A stretch of 64,000 nucleotides of DNA from Membranipora membranacea (Eukaryota > Bryozoa > Gymnolaemata > Cheilostomatida > Membraniporidae). This document shows, one piece after another, positions 37,179-48,100 of this stretch. Each line of letters begins with the position of its first letter. The first letter of the stretch is position 1. The translations under genes were made by a program, and so were the position numbers. The DNA is taken from assembly GCA_914767715.1 (NCBI GenBank), contig OU612067.1:25828162-25892161 (forward strand), given 5' to 3'. Under the pieces are notes generated by a model that made no database searches, was not told the DNA's origin, and saw only the letters and a program-made list of their open reading frames with translations.

Positions 37179-37582
37179 TGAACAGTAGTGGTAACAGGCT
37201 AGCGTGTGCATGCTACTCAGCTCGGTCAGTGACCATTGAGGTCTACTCAGAAAGAGTTATACCTATGTATGCTCACACCACCATAGAAGGCGGAGGACTC
37301 ATAGAGCCAAACTTCAGGGTAGTCGATTCGTACAATCTAATTGCATCAAGATGCTACGTGAATCAGTGTTTGGTACTCAGAGTTGCCAACGTAACCGCAG
37401 AAGCCATCCACATTGCCCAAGACACACCAATAGCTTTCCTCACTGATGGAAACATTATTGACATACATGAACCTGAGGTACTAGACTGGAATGGCACAAC
37501 CATCCAGAATTGTGATGTCACAATTGACTCAGAACCGGTCTTACCAGACCATGTCAAAACCCCTATTCGACACCTTACCTGA
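37178..37582 (+). CDS. Pol spacer between protease and RT
   Basis: Open frame coding YSERVIPMYAHTTIEGGGLI and RVANVTAEAIHIAQDTPIAF, typical of the region between protease and RT in gypsy elements. It ends in a stop just where the next frame takes over (around 37560), suggesting a one-base frame change. Confidence 0.65.
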   Translation: MNSSGNRLACACYSARSVTIEVYSERVIPMYAHTTIEGGGLIEPNFRVVDSYNLIASRCYVNQCLVLRVANVTAEAIHIAQDTPIAFLTDGNIIDIHEPEVLDWNGTTIQNCDVTIDSEPVLPDHVKTPIRHLT

Positions 37583-37835
37583 ATATATCTCAGTTGACAG
37601 TAAGTCAAAGATGAGACAACTCCTCGTCAAATATCAGGATGTGTTTTCTAAGGATGCATATGACATTGGTTATTGTGATCTGGTTCCCGATGGAATCACG
37701 CTCAAACCTGGCACCCAACCAATCAGGCTCCCTCCATATAGAGTAGGATATCATGCTATCCTAGAAATAGAAAAGCATGTAGATGAACTATTGAAAAAGG
37801 GCATCATTGAACGTACCTACAGTGTCACCATATAG
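37550..37835 (+). CDS. Pol: N-terminal part of RT
   Basis: Codes LLVKYQDVFSKDAYDIGYCD and RLPPYRVGYH, then VDELLKKGIIE, the standard RT entry region. It then reads a few unmatched residues to a stop at 37833-37835, while the true continuation (SPYSAPVLLIAKKDG) is in the frame starting 37807. Confidence 0.75.
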
Positions 37836-40506
37836 TGCTCCTGTTTTACTGATAGCTAAGAAAGATGGAACCAGTCGGTTTGTCCAGGACTACCGCAAGC
37901 TAAATAAAGCAACTTATATTCCATCACAACCCCTACCACGTATTGATGACTCATTAGAGGCACTGAGAGGTGCAACTCTTTTCAGCACATTTGACCTTTT
38001 ATCGGGTTATTGGCAGTGCTCCCTAAGCCCTGACGCTAAAGAAATGGTAGCTTTTTGCACCAAAAGCGGAGTCTATACATGGCGTGTACTCGGTATGGGA
38101 TTGTGTGGTGCTCCAGCCACCTTCGAAAGGTTGATGGAGAAAGTGTTACAAGGATTGCAATGGCAATCACTACTAGTGTATCTCGACGACATAATTGTCT
38201 TCAGTTCAGATGAAGAAACACATCTGACCAGGTTGGATACCATGTTGGAGCGGCTGCAAAAAGCCAATCTAAAAATCAAAGTGTCTAAGACACATTTACT
38301 CAAACAGGAAGTTGAGTTTTTGGGCCATATTTTTAATCAGGATGGCATTCATACAGACCCAGCCAAAGTAAAGGCAATTCAGGAAGTGTCCACTCCTACC
38401 TGCATAAAAGAGCTGAGAAGTTTCCTTGGTCTCACAGGGTATTACAGGAAGTTTGTGGAGAGGTTTGCAGAGATTGCTGTCCCTCTGTTCGACCTGTTGA
38501 AAAAGAAAAACCAGACAAGGAAACTTGCATGGAATGAGGAATGCCAAAATGCATTCCAGACATTAAAGGACAGTTTAGCGAGTTTCACATCTCTGTCATT
38601 CCCAGACTGGACAATACCTTTCATTTTGGACACTGACTGTAGTGGTGAAGCTATGGGAGCTGTACTGGCTCAGATTGATAAGGATGGGGATGAAAAACCC
38701 ATCGCATTCTTTAGTAAAAGACTCTCAGATAGTCAAAAGAAATATCCAGTGACTAAACAGGAAATGCTAGCACTAGTGTCTGCCGTAAGACATTTCCATA
38801 CATACCTGTATGGGTCAGAATTTGTATGTCGAGTTGACCATCACTCTCTGATATGGTTACACAATCTCAAGAATCCACAGGGAATTCTAGCCAGATGGTT
38901 GGAGGTCCTGGGATCATATAAATTTGATGTGATTCATAGACCAGGTCGCCAGCACTCTAATGCTGATGCTTTATCTCGACTTCCTTCAGCATCGCAGCAA
39001 CCTCTCAGCGAGGAACCTGAGGATGAATGTGGTTTCACATTCCGGTCAGTTGACTTCTCCGTTGGTCTATCCACGGATGAACTAGTGCTGGCTCAAGCTG
39101 AAGATCCACATCTTATGCCTATAATTCAGAGTCTAAAAGAGAATAAAAATATATCACATAAGAACTGCAAGCAATTACCTCGAATTACTCGATTCTATAT
39201 TGGTAAAGTGCCCTCAATGAAATTCCAGGACGGTATATTAATGTTCACCACTCATCCTGAGAACGAAGATAAAATTTTGGTGCCGGAGTATAACCAGGCA
39301 AAGCTGATAAAGTCGTTCCATGAGATGGATCACAGCGGCATGGACAGGACGGAATCAAGGCTCAGATTATATTATTACTGGCATGGCCTGCAGGCTGATG
39401 TCAGATTATTCGTGCAATCATGCACAAGTTGCCAAAGGAGTAAAGTGACTAGAAATCATGTCAACCATCGGAATCTAGTAGTAGGGACCATTATGGATCA
39501 GGTGAGCCTTGATTTCATTGGTCCCCTACAACGGACAACGAATGATAACACATACATATTAATGGCCGTAGAGCACTTTTCTCGTTGGGCAGAGGCATAT
39601 CCTCTTGCCCAACCTGATGCCGGGTCCTGTGCTAAAAGTTTATACAAGGGCCTGTTTGCCAATTTTGGCTATAGTCGAGTGCTGCATTCTGACCGTGGCA
39701 GCGCCTTCATCTCTGAGCTGATGAAAGAGCTGAGCAATCTGGGCCAGTGTAAACAAACATTCTCGGCAAGGTATCATCCAATGGGTAACTCCTATGCAGA
39801 ACGAGTGATTGGGACGGTTACATCGCAGTTACGTACCTGTGTTGAGCATACCCAACTAGAGTGGGATGATCTCCTAGATACGGTAATATCCGCCTACAGA
39901 GCCACTCCTCACTCTGCTACGGGGTTCTCCCCAAACATGGTTATATTAGGCAGAGAGGTGAGACTTTCAGCTGTGCTCTGTCCTCCAGGTGACAATATAC
40001 CTGTAACAGATTACGTACGGAAGCTAAATGAAAAGATAAAGTATGTTTACAGCAAGTGTCTGGGGGCCCCAAACGTACAAATTGAGGGTTATGACCACTT
40101 GATACACACCCCTCTAAAGGTCGGTGATCAAGCGCTGGTCAAAAAGATAAATCCCTCCAATATGGAAACAAAATTTAGTGGACCTCACTCTATCATTAAA
40201 GTACTAGATTTTGACACCTATGTACTATCAGAGAAGGGAAAGGAGGTGATAGAGCATCACAGCAGATTGAAATTATATAATCCTAACCCGACTGAAGTTG
40301 AACCTGACCTGGGTGACTTCATGTCTCAGCATGGGATGGACCAATCAGATGATGATCTTATCCTAGATCCAGATGATCTGGGTGATGACTTCATGACTAC
40401 AACTACAACCCAAGATAGATATAACTACTATGACAATATGGTGTCCCCAAGCCAAGGCCTATCATACAGCCTGATGGGTCAGACGATAGCATTCCTCCTG
40501 ACTTAG
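37807..40506 (+). CDS. Pol: reverse transcriptase, RNase H, integrase
   Basis: Nearly 900 codons. RT has APVLLIAKKDG, FDLLSGYWQ and the catalytic YLDD (residues 125-128). RNase H follows with LDTDCSGEAMGAVL (about 274) and ends near HSNADALSRLP. Integrase has the zinc region (HEMDHSGMDR ... CTSCQRSK, about 504-545) and the DDE triad in LDFIGPL, HSDRGSAF and YAERVIG (about 568, 629, 665), followed by an acidic tail. All catalytic residues appear intact here. The first codons before VSPYSAPV are not a real start; the protein needs the upstream frame. Confidence 0.93.
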   Translation: MNVPTVSPYSAPVLLIAKKDGTSRFVQDYRKLNKATYIPSQPLPRIDDSLEALRGATLFSTFDLLSGYWQCSLSPDAKEMVAFCTKSGVYTWRVLGMGLCGAPATFERLMEKVLQGLQWQSLLVYLDDIIVFSSDEETHLTRLDTMLERLQKANLKIKVSKTHLLKQEVEFLGHIFNQDGIHTDPAKVKAIQEVSTPTCIKELRSFLGLTGYYRKFVERFAEIAVPLFDLLKKKNQTRKLAWNEECQNAFQTLKDSLASFTSLSFPDWTIPFILDTDCSGEAMGAVLAQIDKDGDEKPIAFFSKRLSDSQKKYPVTKQEMLALVSAVRHFHTYLYGSEFVCRVDHHSLIWLHNLKNPQGILARWLEVLGSYKFDVIHRPGRQHSNADALSRLPSASQQPLSEEPEDECGFTFRSVDFSVGLSTDELVLAQAEDPHLMPIIQSLKENKNISHKNCKQLPRITRFYIGKVPSMKFQDGILMFTTHPENEDKILVPEYNQAKLIKSFHEMDHSGMDRTESRLRLYYYWHGLQADVRLFVQSCTSCQRSKVTRNHVNHRNLVVGTIMDQVSLDFIGPLQRTTNDNTYILMAVEHFSRWAEAYPLAQPDAGSCAKSLYKGLFANFGYSRVLHSDRGSAFISELMKELSNLGQCKQTFSARYHPMGNSYAERVIGTVTSQLRTCVEHTQLEWDDLLDTVISAYRATPHSATGFSPNMVILGREVRLSAVLCPPGDNIPVTDYVRKLNEKIKYVYSKCLGAPNVQIEGYDHLIHTPLKVGDQALVKKINPSNMETKFSGPHSIIKVLDFDTYVLSEKGKEVIEHHSRLKLYNPNPTEVEPDLGDFMSQHGMDQSDDDLILDPDDLGDDFMTTTTTQDRYNYYDNMVSPSQGLSYSLMGQTIAFLLT

Positions 40507-40584
40507 GTCAAAACAACACTTCTCAATCACACAATAATAGTCACCCTGATGGGCCTGCTGTAAGTGTTGGTAGAAGGAGAGAAA

Positions 40585-40657
40585 GGAGGCTGCCTTCAAG
40601 GTATCAAGATTATTTAATCATTAAATAATCTTGATTGATACATTGAAGGCAGCCTCC
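40585..40657. repeat. 73-bp near-perfect hairpin in element 3' region
   Basis: GGAGGCTGCCTTCAA ... TTGAAGGCAGCCTCC with an inner stem on TCAAGATTATTTAAT. The left copy (about 1315-1360) has only the first arm. Confidence 0.85.
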
Positions 40658-40975
40658 TTAATGGACTAGACTGAGTTGAACCTATCTATGTATATTATTA
40701 TACATTCATGGCTATTTATCCTTATATTATAAGGCTATGACTATCTATTTCTCTGTCAGTCATTCAAATGTGTTGCTGAACACATGACACATAGAAATAT
40801 TACTCACCTTAGATATTATCAATTCCCACCAGACCAGTGACTCACAGGATTCACATCAGCATGTAAAGAGCCACAGAGATGGAATTGGTAGTTTATGATA
40901 GCCAAAGTTCTTATCTGCTCGGCAGTAAAATAAAATATATGATGTGTTTCACATGAAATTTTATATTGAGGCAAC

Positions 40976-41908
40976 TGAGGTAGTTTTGAGGCTATAAAAA
41001 GTATAGCGAGCCCAGTAACACTCATTATTGAGGGGACAACTCAATATATTCAATATAAAGCTGTCTGCTAATATAATGGATGTATCATGCCTACTAATTT
41101 TGAATATTCTAAATATAGAATATTCAAACAGGGTAATTCTGATGTGAAAAGGGTTATCTACCCTGATTTAAACTTGAACATACGATACCAATATCATGTA
41201 GACGGCTTCAACTTATATATATATTTATCGCAGAATCAATCTCACAGACATCATAAATACATAATCTATACACATTTAATCTTGGCAATTTTCAACATGG
41301 AACTCAATATTAAGACGGCTGCACCGTCTTACAGTATTATCACAGACAGTCTATCGCATTTCCAATATTATTCTCACCAAGTGCGTTTCAGTGTCAAGGC
41401 TGAATATTATAGTCAATACACCTCATATAGCTAAGGCTACACGGTTAAGGTTCCGGATGTGTCTCGCTTAATCTGCTCAGAGGGCAAGGTCAGGGTACAT
41501 CCCGCTTCGCAACGTATACTATCAGATGTAAATGCACCCGCTACAAGCTCCGCTTGTAAGCTTCCCAAGACACCAGCTCTGCTGGGTTGGCTTCGCCACC
41601 AGTACGACCCTCAGTACACAGCTCTGCTAGGTTGGCTTTGCCACCAGTACGACCCTCAGTAAACAGCTCTGCTAGGTTGGCTTTGCCACCAGTACAACCC
41701 TCAGTAAACAGCTCTGCTAGGTTGGCTTGGCCACCAGCACGACCCTCTCTAGGCTGAAGTTATCTATCCAGGAGTTCTCTACCCAGGAGTTATCCTCTCT
41801 CGGCTCATTCATGGTGAGTTTGTTTCGTTAGATACAGTTAGCCTGAAAACCAAACCCTAGCAAGGTAACGGCCAGGTGTTCCACCCTTTTGATATTTCCC
41901 GTACCACA
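40976..41908 (+). repeat. 3' LTR of gypsy element
   Basis: 933 bp, TGAGGTAGTTTTGAGG to CCCGTACCACA. Closer to the left LTR (1676-3115) than to its own 5' LTR in several stretches, as expected if the duplication is younger than the insertion. Confidence 0.87.
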
Positions 41909-41968
41909 ACAGCAATTTTCTGAGCTAGTCGATTCGACCAGCTTTAAGAAGTTATGAGCCATTATGGC
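41909..41968 (+). repeat. 60-bp flank repeat X after the 3' LTR
   Basis: Counterpart of 33770-33829 and 3116-3175. Confidence 0.8.
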
Positions 41969-42022
41969 ATATTCAGTAACGTTAAAGTTGAACAATGACA
42001 GAAAGATTGCAGATAAAATTAC

Positions 42023-42394
42023 TCACCACATGATTGGGTTAGGATGGTAGTACTTCCCATGTCTCATCCATGGAATCAGTTTATTTTTAACTAAAACGTC
42101 TAGGTTTGAGGAATGATTTAGACCATATATGCTAGCTTTGTTGGCACCATCTCCTGTAATACAGTCCTTTCTTTTTCTAGGAGTGTTTTCCTGTTTTACA
42201 TCCAAACACTTGCACTGTAGGGGAATGTAGTCCTGCTGTTTTTCTAGATTTGGCTTGTTTGGATTTGTATTGTTTATCATAATAATATCACCTTGTTTTG
42301 ATGAGTTTGAGCTTTCCCAGATTCTCAACCAGTGCTTGAAGGCACCAACCAATCCGCGGATCCATAAACCAAAAGGTTTCGAAATTGTGGACAA
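42023..42394 (-). CDS. Hypothetical exon, duplicate of 3230-3595
   Basis: Same frame and same donor (TG|GTGAGT) as the left copy, with a 21-bp in-frame deletion near the upstream end and scattered substitutions (CKCLDVKQENTPRKRKDCIT here). Being kept open in both copies is mild evidence for coding. No family recognised. Confidence 0.35.
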   Translation of the reverse strand: MSTISKPFGLWIRGLVGAFKHWLRIWESSNSSKQGDIIMINNTNPNKPNLEKQQDYIPLQCKCLDVKQENTPRKRKDCITGDGANKASIYGLNHSSNLDVLVKNKLIPWMRHGKYYHPNPIMW

Positions 42395-43639
42395 AGTTTC
42401 ACCAGCTGGGTGTGGTGGGTGGGTCTGTTCGGTTACAAGTGAGAATTGAATCTAACGAGATTTATGTGCATGCATGCGTGAATTTATCAGGACTATACGG
42501 GGTACGACCAGTGGGCCCCGCTAATAATTATAATAAATTTGCAGGAACTCGTTCTACATAATAATGTTTATTCCAGGGCAAAATAATAGGAGTCGGTCAA
42601 TGATAAGTGCGATGTACTATCAGAGGATTTTAATTGGCTGAGTCTTCAAGTAATTGCCAAGTAGATAAAAGGTAACCTCGGTTTAAGCAGAACACACGTG
42701 CTTGAAAATGTGATTCGGAGAACTAAGTGAGGGTAACACCTAGAAATATATACGAACCAAGTTACCAAACTCTATATAATTTCTAGCAGGGAGGCCCCCA
42801 CCATTCTCCCTGCCCCCACCCTCCCTGATTCTAGTCAGAGTCTTGCCATATTTTCTGATGATTTTCAAACAACAATTTTATGAGAGAAAGAGGAGACGGT
42901 ATGTGAAAGTATAACGCAGTGACAAAGATATATAGCAGGCTGCAGCTTGAATGCATGTTACTTCTTTTTACTAATTACTATAACTGAATGAACATCTTGA
43001 AAGGATACTGGGGAGTATAAAATCCTGTGTGAAGACGTCAAATATGCTGAAAGGTGCCAAAATTGAAGAGCGTAAGTATAAGTGATGGCAGAAGAATAAT
43101 GTCTCTATTTAGACATCCATTATGGAATGGAAATAAGATGATGTTGTCATGCCAGCCAAGTCCCATCTGACCTCACAATGCAGCTGCCTACTTGTTGTCT
43201 TTTGTTTTGCGAAAGGGGTTAAACATATGTTTTAGTGCATTAAAACGGAACCAGATGAAAATGTCACTGGAAGCTGTGAGCATACCTGACAAGTTAGCTG
43301 GGCGCTATATCTGGTGGTGCATCACCTTGCGGGTGGGATGGTCTGAGGGACACTGAAAGCCTCCCGCCGATGGCACAGGGCAGCACCCAAGCCGCCAAAG
43401 CTCTTAGTGGTGGATAACTAAAATTTTCCCAATTCTAGCAAGTTAAACAACTTTCAAACTAAATGGAATTGGTAATAATAGGTTATAATAGGTGGAAAAC
43501 TAGACCTCATCTCAGTTGACTATGCAAACAAAACTTCGCTAAGCTCTTAGGCGTATAAGTGATGTGGTTATATGGTTGTCTGGTAACATATGGTAATCAG
43601 TTCAAATATCTGGTGATACCCTATCAAATAGGGCTGGAA

Positions 43640-43675
43640 GCAGGGAGTTTGGGACCAAGCTCCCAAACTCCCTGC
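43640..43675. repeat. 15-bp-stem hairpin
   Basis: GCAGGGAGTTTGGGA, CCAAGC, TCCCAAACTCCCTGC: a perfect stem where the left copy (4854-4889) is imperfect. Confidence 0.75.
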
Positions 43676-44729
43676 TCGAAGTGAGGATCTGAGATTGCAG
43701 CATGTAGTTATCTACACATATCAAATAAAAGGATAACTCCAAAAATTATTAAAACCTCATAACCATAAGAATCCTTGTAGAAACCTGTATTTGACAGAGG
43801 TAAATCAAGTTTGTTCCCTCTGCGGTGGTGAAGTGATAATTGCAAAACTCACGTATCGAGGCCCTGTACCACAACACACATATGTGGCTTTAAATATTCC
43901 TCCAGATCAGCAGAAGCACATGTTCTAGGATGGAGGCGCTTCTAGCATTTCAACATTTCGGTCTTTGGATCATGTTTTGGCAGTTTTGACATTGAAATTT
44001 CAAGGATGTTGCACTTAAGAACTGTGAGTGCCGTGCCAATAACTTATTACGTAAATGTAGCTTATTGAGGTCAGAAGGATAATTTTGTACATAAATTTGA
44101 TTACTGATTGGATATTTCAGCTAGCGTAGTATTAAGAAATAGTCTCAAACTCTGCGCGCATACCATATTACCATTACCTTACCTTAGAGAAGCTATGTCA
44201 ATGTTATGCTTATCCTAATATATTTTATTTGTTGTGGATAGAAATGACCGAAGTAATATCACATGATATTGATTAGCCATATATGTAGTAAAAAGTAAAA
44301 CGACCAGATTGAAATAATTCTCAAACTTGGTCAATCTAATAAAAATGGATTCGATCCTGCCGATTGCTGGTCTGGTATGTTTGTAAGATATAAAGTATAT
44401 ACATCATTACAGGGAACATCGTACAGTGATAGAGCCCCCATAAACATTTTCAGAAGTATGGTCAACAAGAGCAAGTGTAAAAAAAATGGTTTGCAGCACA
44501 TCGGCTTAGTACGATGGCGCCATAACATATATGAGCGGAACAGTTATGCAGTGTAGCAATTATCAAAAAGTTAAAAACTACCTTTGAACAAAGCAACATA
44601 GACATGGAGCTAAATGTCCAACTCATTACAGAGCACTCATAATAGAAGGATATGTCACCGACAAAAATTGTGATTCAGTTTACAGTATGAATCACATTCA
44701 CTCTGAGTTGGCGAGTTTACTATACACAA

Positions 44730-45107
44730 TCACTTTGTACTATAACCGAGCTTCTGAAGAAGACTTTCCTTAGTAGACTTATTGTTACACTTTGTAGTGT
44801 CTCGTTTGTCTACTGCTGGATGGAGTATGAGCATCTTCTGCAGAGTGCTTCGTACTTCTGGGTCCTGGCTGTAACCTTTCTTCTTCATACACCAGATTGC
44901 ATTCGTTGTCATGTCATGCATTGATGTTTTGCCATCAGCTTGCTTAATCTGATCAGCAATAGCACCAAGGAATGCTCCTCTTTCTGACATTCCTCCAACT
45001 ACTGTTGAAATCAATAACAGAGTGTGCGCCCTGTCCAGTACTATGCTATTTCGCTGGCTGGTGGGGAGTCCAGAATATACAGGTTGACAAGCCTGAATTA
45101 TGACCAC
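44730..45107 (-). CDS. Gene B last exon: caspase catalytic Cys and p10
   Basis: VVIIQACQPVYSGLPTSQ; Cys codon 45089-45087. By eye about seven amino-acid and four silent differences from gene A across 378 bp, including Arg-to-Trp in NAIWCMKKK. Same stop. Confidence 0.82.
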   Translation of the reverse strand: MVIIQACQPVYSGLPTSQRNSIVLDRAHTLLLISTVVGGMSERGAFLGAIADQIKQADGKTSMHDMTTNAIWCMKKKGYSQDPEVRSTLQKMLILHPAVDKRDTTKCNNKSTKESLLQKLGYSTK

Positions 45108-48100
45108 CTGTAAAATTCAATCATAGATATGTGTTGAATTTGCAAAGTCTTCAGACTCAGACATCGTAGAGGTAAGTTCTAAGTTGAAGTGATAACTAAA
45201 AGTCTCAAACACAGGGGAGAACGATTAACGGATAGTAACATTGTAACTAATTTGTACTTTGATCCACACAGCGGATATCCTGGTGCTATCTCCAGAATAT
45301 CCAGTTATGATCCAATCTATGTAATATACATTCTAAGATAAACCTCACATTAACCTACCAATGGGATGTTTGCAGGTAGCCTCGCCTTCAGCAGATCTAG
45401 AATATTCGATATCGGCATTTTAGAGTCATTGGCACCTGCTAGATTTCCGGCTTCTCCGTGTGACATCAGCGAGACAACAAGTAGTGAGAGGCCTTCAGAT
45501 AGCAGCTTTCTGAGCTCACTATCGATGATGGGAGGTAGCGTCTTCGCATCAGTCCATTCGAATAAGCTGGTCGTGATCCCAACATGTGTTAAGCTGTCTC
45601 TGATGGCGTTTGCCTCCTCAGTAGCACCCTTTCTCTGATCTGTGCTATACAGCACTAATCCACATGGCTTTACATGAGTCTGCATGATTGGTATGATGTA
45701 CTGATCACTTCTATCAAAGAGCAGACTAATATCTTCTGTGTTTAGTGGGTGTTTCTGTACAAGCTCCTTCAGTGTCTTCGCCTCACCTTATCAAAAACAC
45801 ATCATTCAAATGATAGTTTTAACCAGTTATATACTTCGTATAGCTCATTTGGGCATGGCCACAGTATAATAAGCGGATAATTCTCAGTTTTTTATTTTTT
45901 TATCAAAATTGAAGACTGGACGAGATATTAATCGCAGGGTACGATCAACATTGCTGCCCTTAATGCTGTACATATTTTATGCATATTTTAAACTTACTTG
46001 ATAAGTTGATGTTTGAAACATACTGCTTGAGCACATCCTGTCCCTTTTCAACAACGACTGAACCTGAAATGGAGATAATTGGGTGTTTAAAGCTGCTGAT
46101 AGAGAGACCAAATATTCATTGATTCATTGTGTAGAGTGAGCAAAGCTTAGATGCATGTTAACACATCGATTCTAAAGTGGAACACAGGGGGCACTCCCAT
46201 AAACCTCACATGTTCTCTATTCCATTCTAGTTCTCGTTCTAAAAATCGGCCCAAGGAGTGTGAAAATGAAGACCAATTACATTTTAGTGCAAAAATATAG
46301 ATCTTTTAGCACTCATGTCGGAATAAATCAGCAAATTTCGATACTCTTCAGGTATATTTGATTCATGAATATCTACTCACATGGATACCTCAGCGGTGTT
46401 GGGATATCAGCATCCTGTGCACAGCTGAAAACCTCATCCCCACTGTAGATGTTACGAGCCGGTTCATTGGCTGCTAGAGTTTCTGTTTGGGACCAGGAGG
46501 GATCCACTTCTGTATGAGGAGACGGGTTGCTTGTAAGTAAGCAATGTGAACAATAGAAAACAGTCTCATAACGGACTCCTTTCCAAACAGATTTCAGCTC
46601 AGCAATCAGCTGTTGAAGAGAAGCCAGTTGTTTTGTCCAAGCCTCAGTGACGTTTTTAGGAAGAGCGAGAGTCAGTAGTGTGACACGGTTGTCAGAAGCA
46701 TTGTGCAGCAGGTATTTCTGTATTCTGTTGCTTTGGGATACAACAGCACCATTAGTACCAACAGCAGGAGAAGAGAATGGCTCGGAATTTTTATCCAGAT
46801 ATGCCGCTGTGATTAGTGAGAACACGTAGCCTGGAACTTTAAGACCACGCAGGTATAGATCTACTTTAAGAGGTATACGGTTAGTAAAATCCCCTGGCGC
46901 TTTGATCTCTCTAGAGGCAAAGTATGGTATGATGTATTTCTGATCACATGGTCTAGCATCTGGCCCACATAGATGGACTAGGTGAAATGATCTCAGAATT
47001 TCCACTGCAGCATCAGCTGGTAGTTGTGATTCTTTCTCCAACATATTTATGAGTAAAGCTGCTTCCATGACCCCAGACCTATTGTAAGTCGTTATCATAT
47101 CCTGATATTTATATTCTCCTATTGACTTGCCGTCATGTTCAAAAGGGATAAAGTTATCCAAACGGGTCGACCAGTCTTTATCATGGGTGTGGCTATAGAG
47201 GATTTCTATCAGGCCAGTTATGATCTGGTGGCGGTGGAAGACATAACAGGAGAGCTTAGGATTGTTTTTGAACCACATCAGTCGTCCGATTTCATGTAGA
47301 TATTCCAGGGTCACGTGATCAGGGTCATTGGGAAACTTGATATCAATCTCTGAAAGTTTGATAAACGGCTTGGTTGTTTCTGACTCGATATCAACAAGCA
47401 TAACATACCAGCTGCCAGGTATTTCAGTATTCAATACGGCGCCTACAGCTACCAGCATTTCTTTAAGTGAGTCAATATCAGGTTTAGATGATTTGGTCGA
47501 GAAACCTGAAATCATATTAACCCTTATCAGAAGCTCTGAAATGTCAGTGAAGCTTTTCATGATGAAAATTGGACTCAGGGATGATGCCACATGTGTTTCG
47601 GACTTGATTATTTTGTGGCGTAATTTCTCGGTTGTGTCAATAAGCTGCTGTTTCCTCAGATTGTAGCACTCATCAGATATCTTATCACAGTGAGTCAGAA
47701 CTACTACTGGTCGACAGAGAGTAGGACAAGCTATGTACATGTGGGACAGCCAGTCGAGGCAAACATCCTGACATGCAGCTTCCTCTCCCTGCTGTACTAC
47801 TAATCTGTCAAACTCTGCAATGTCTATCACAAGGAGTGGAACACTTTGCGACTTAAATGACAGTTGGTAGGCAAAGTTATAGATTTTATGCCCTCCAAAG
47901 TCAACAAAGACCAGCTTAGTGTTTTGGTCGACAGCTGCCTCACAGACTTTGAATACTTTGGTAGCCTCATCTAACATCCCTTCAGTAGATGTTCGTAATG
48001 TGAGTACTCTTTTGTTTTGCTGAACACTCTTCACTAGACTTGTTTTCCCTGCTTCACTCTTCCCGATAACAGTCACAGGTATGAATCGCAGATTATTACC

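Larger units (their letters stand above)
33830..41908 (+). mobile_element. Ty3/gypsy LTR retrotransposon, about 8.1 kb
   Basis: Order LTR, primer-binding site, gag with two zinc knuckles, protease, RT, RNase H, integrase, LTR. Integrase after RNase H places it in Ty3/gypsy. No env-like gene. Pol is spread over several frames, so this copy is likely defective or depends on frameshifting. The element fills the interval between the TENT4-like fragment and the second receptor copy. Confidence 0.92.

Noticed and set aside
44331-44528. Minus-strand 65-codon frame downstream of gene B
   Set aside because: The corresponding frame is different in the left copy (5606-5863); looks random.
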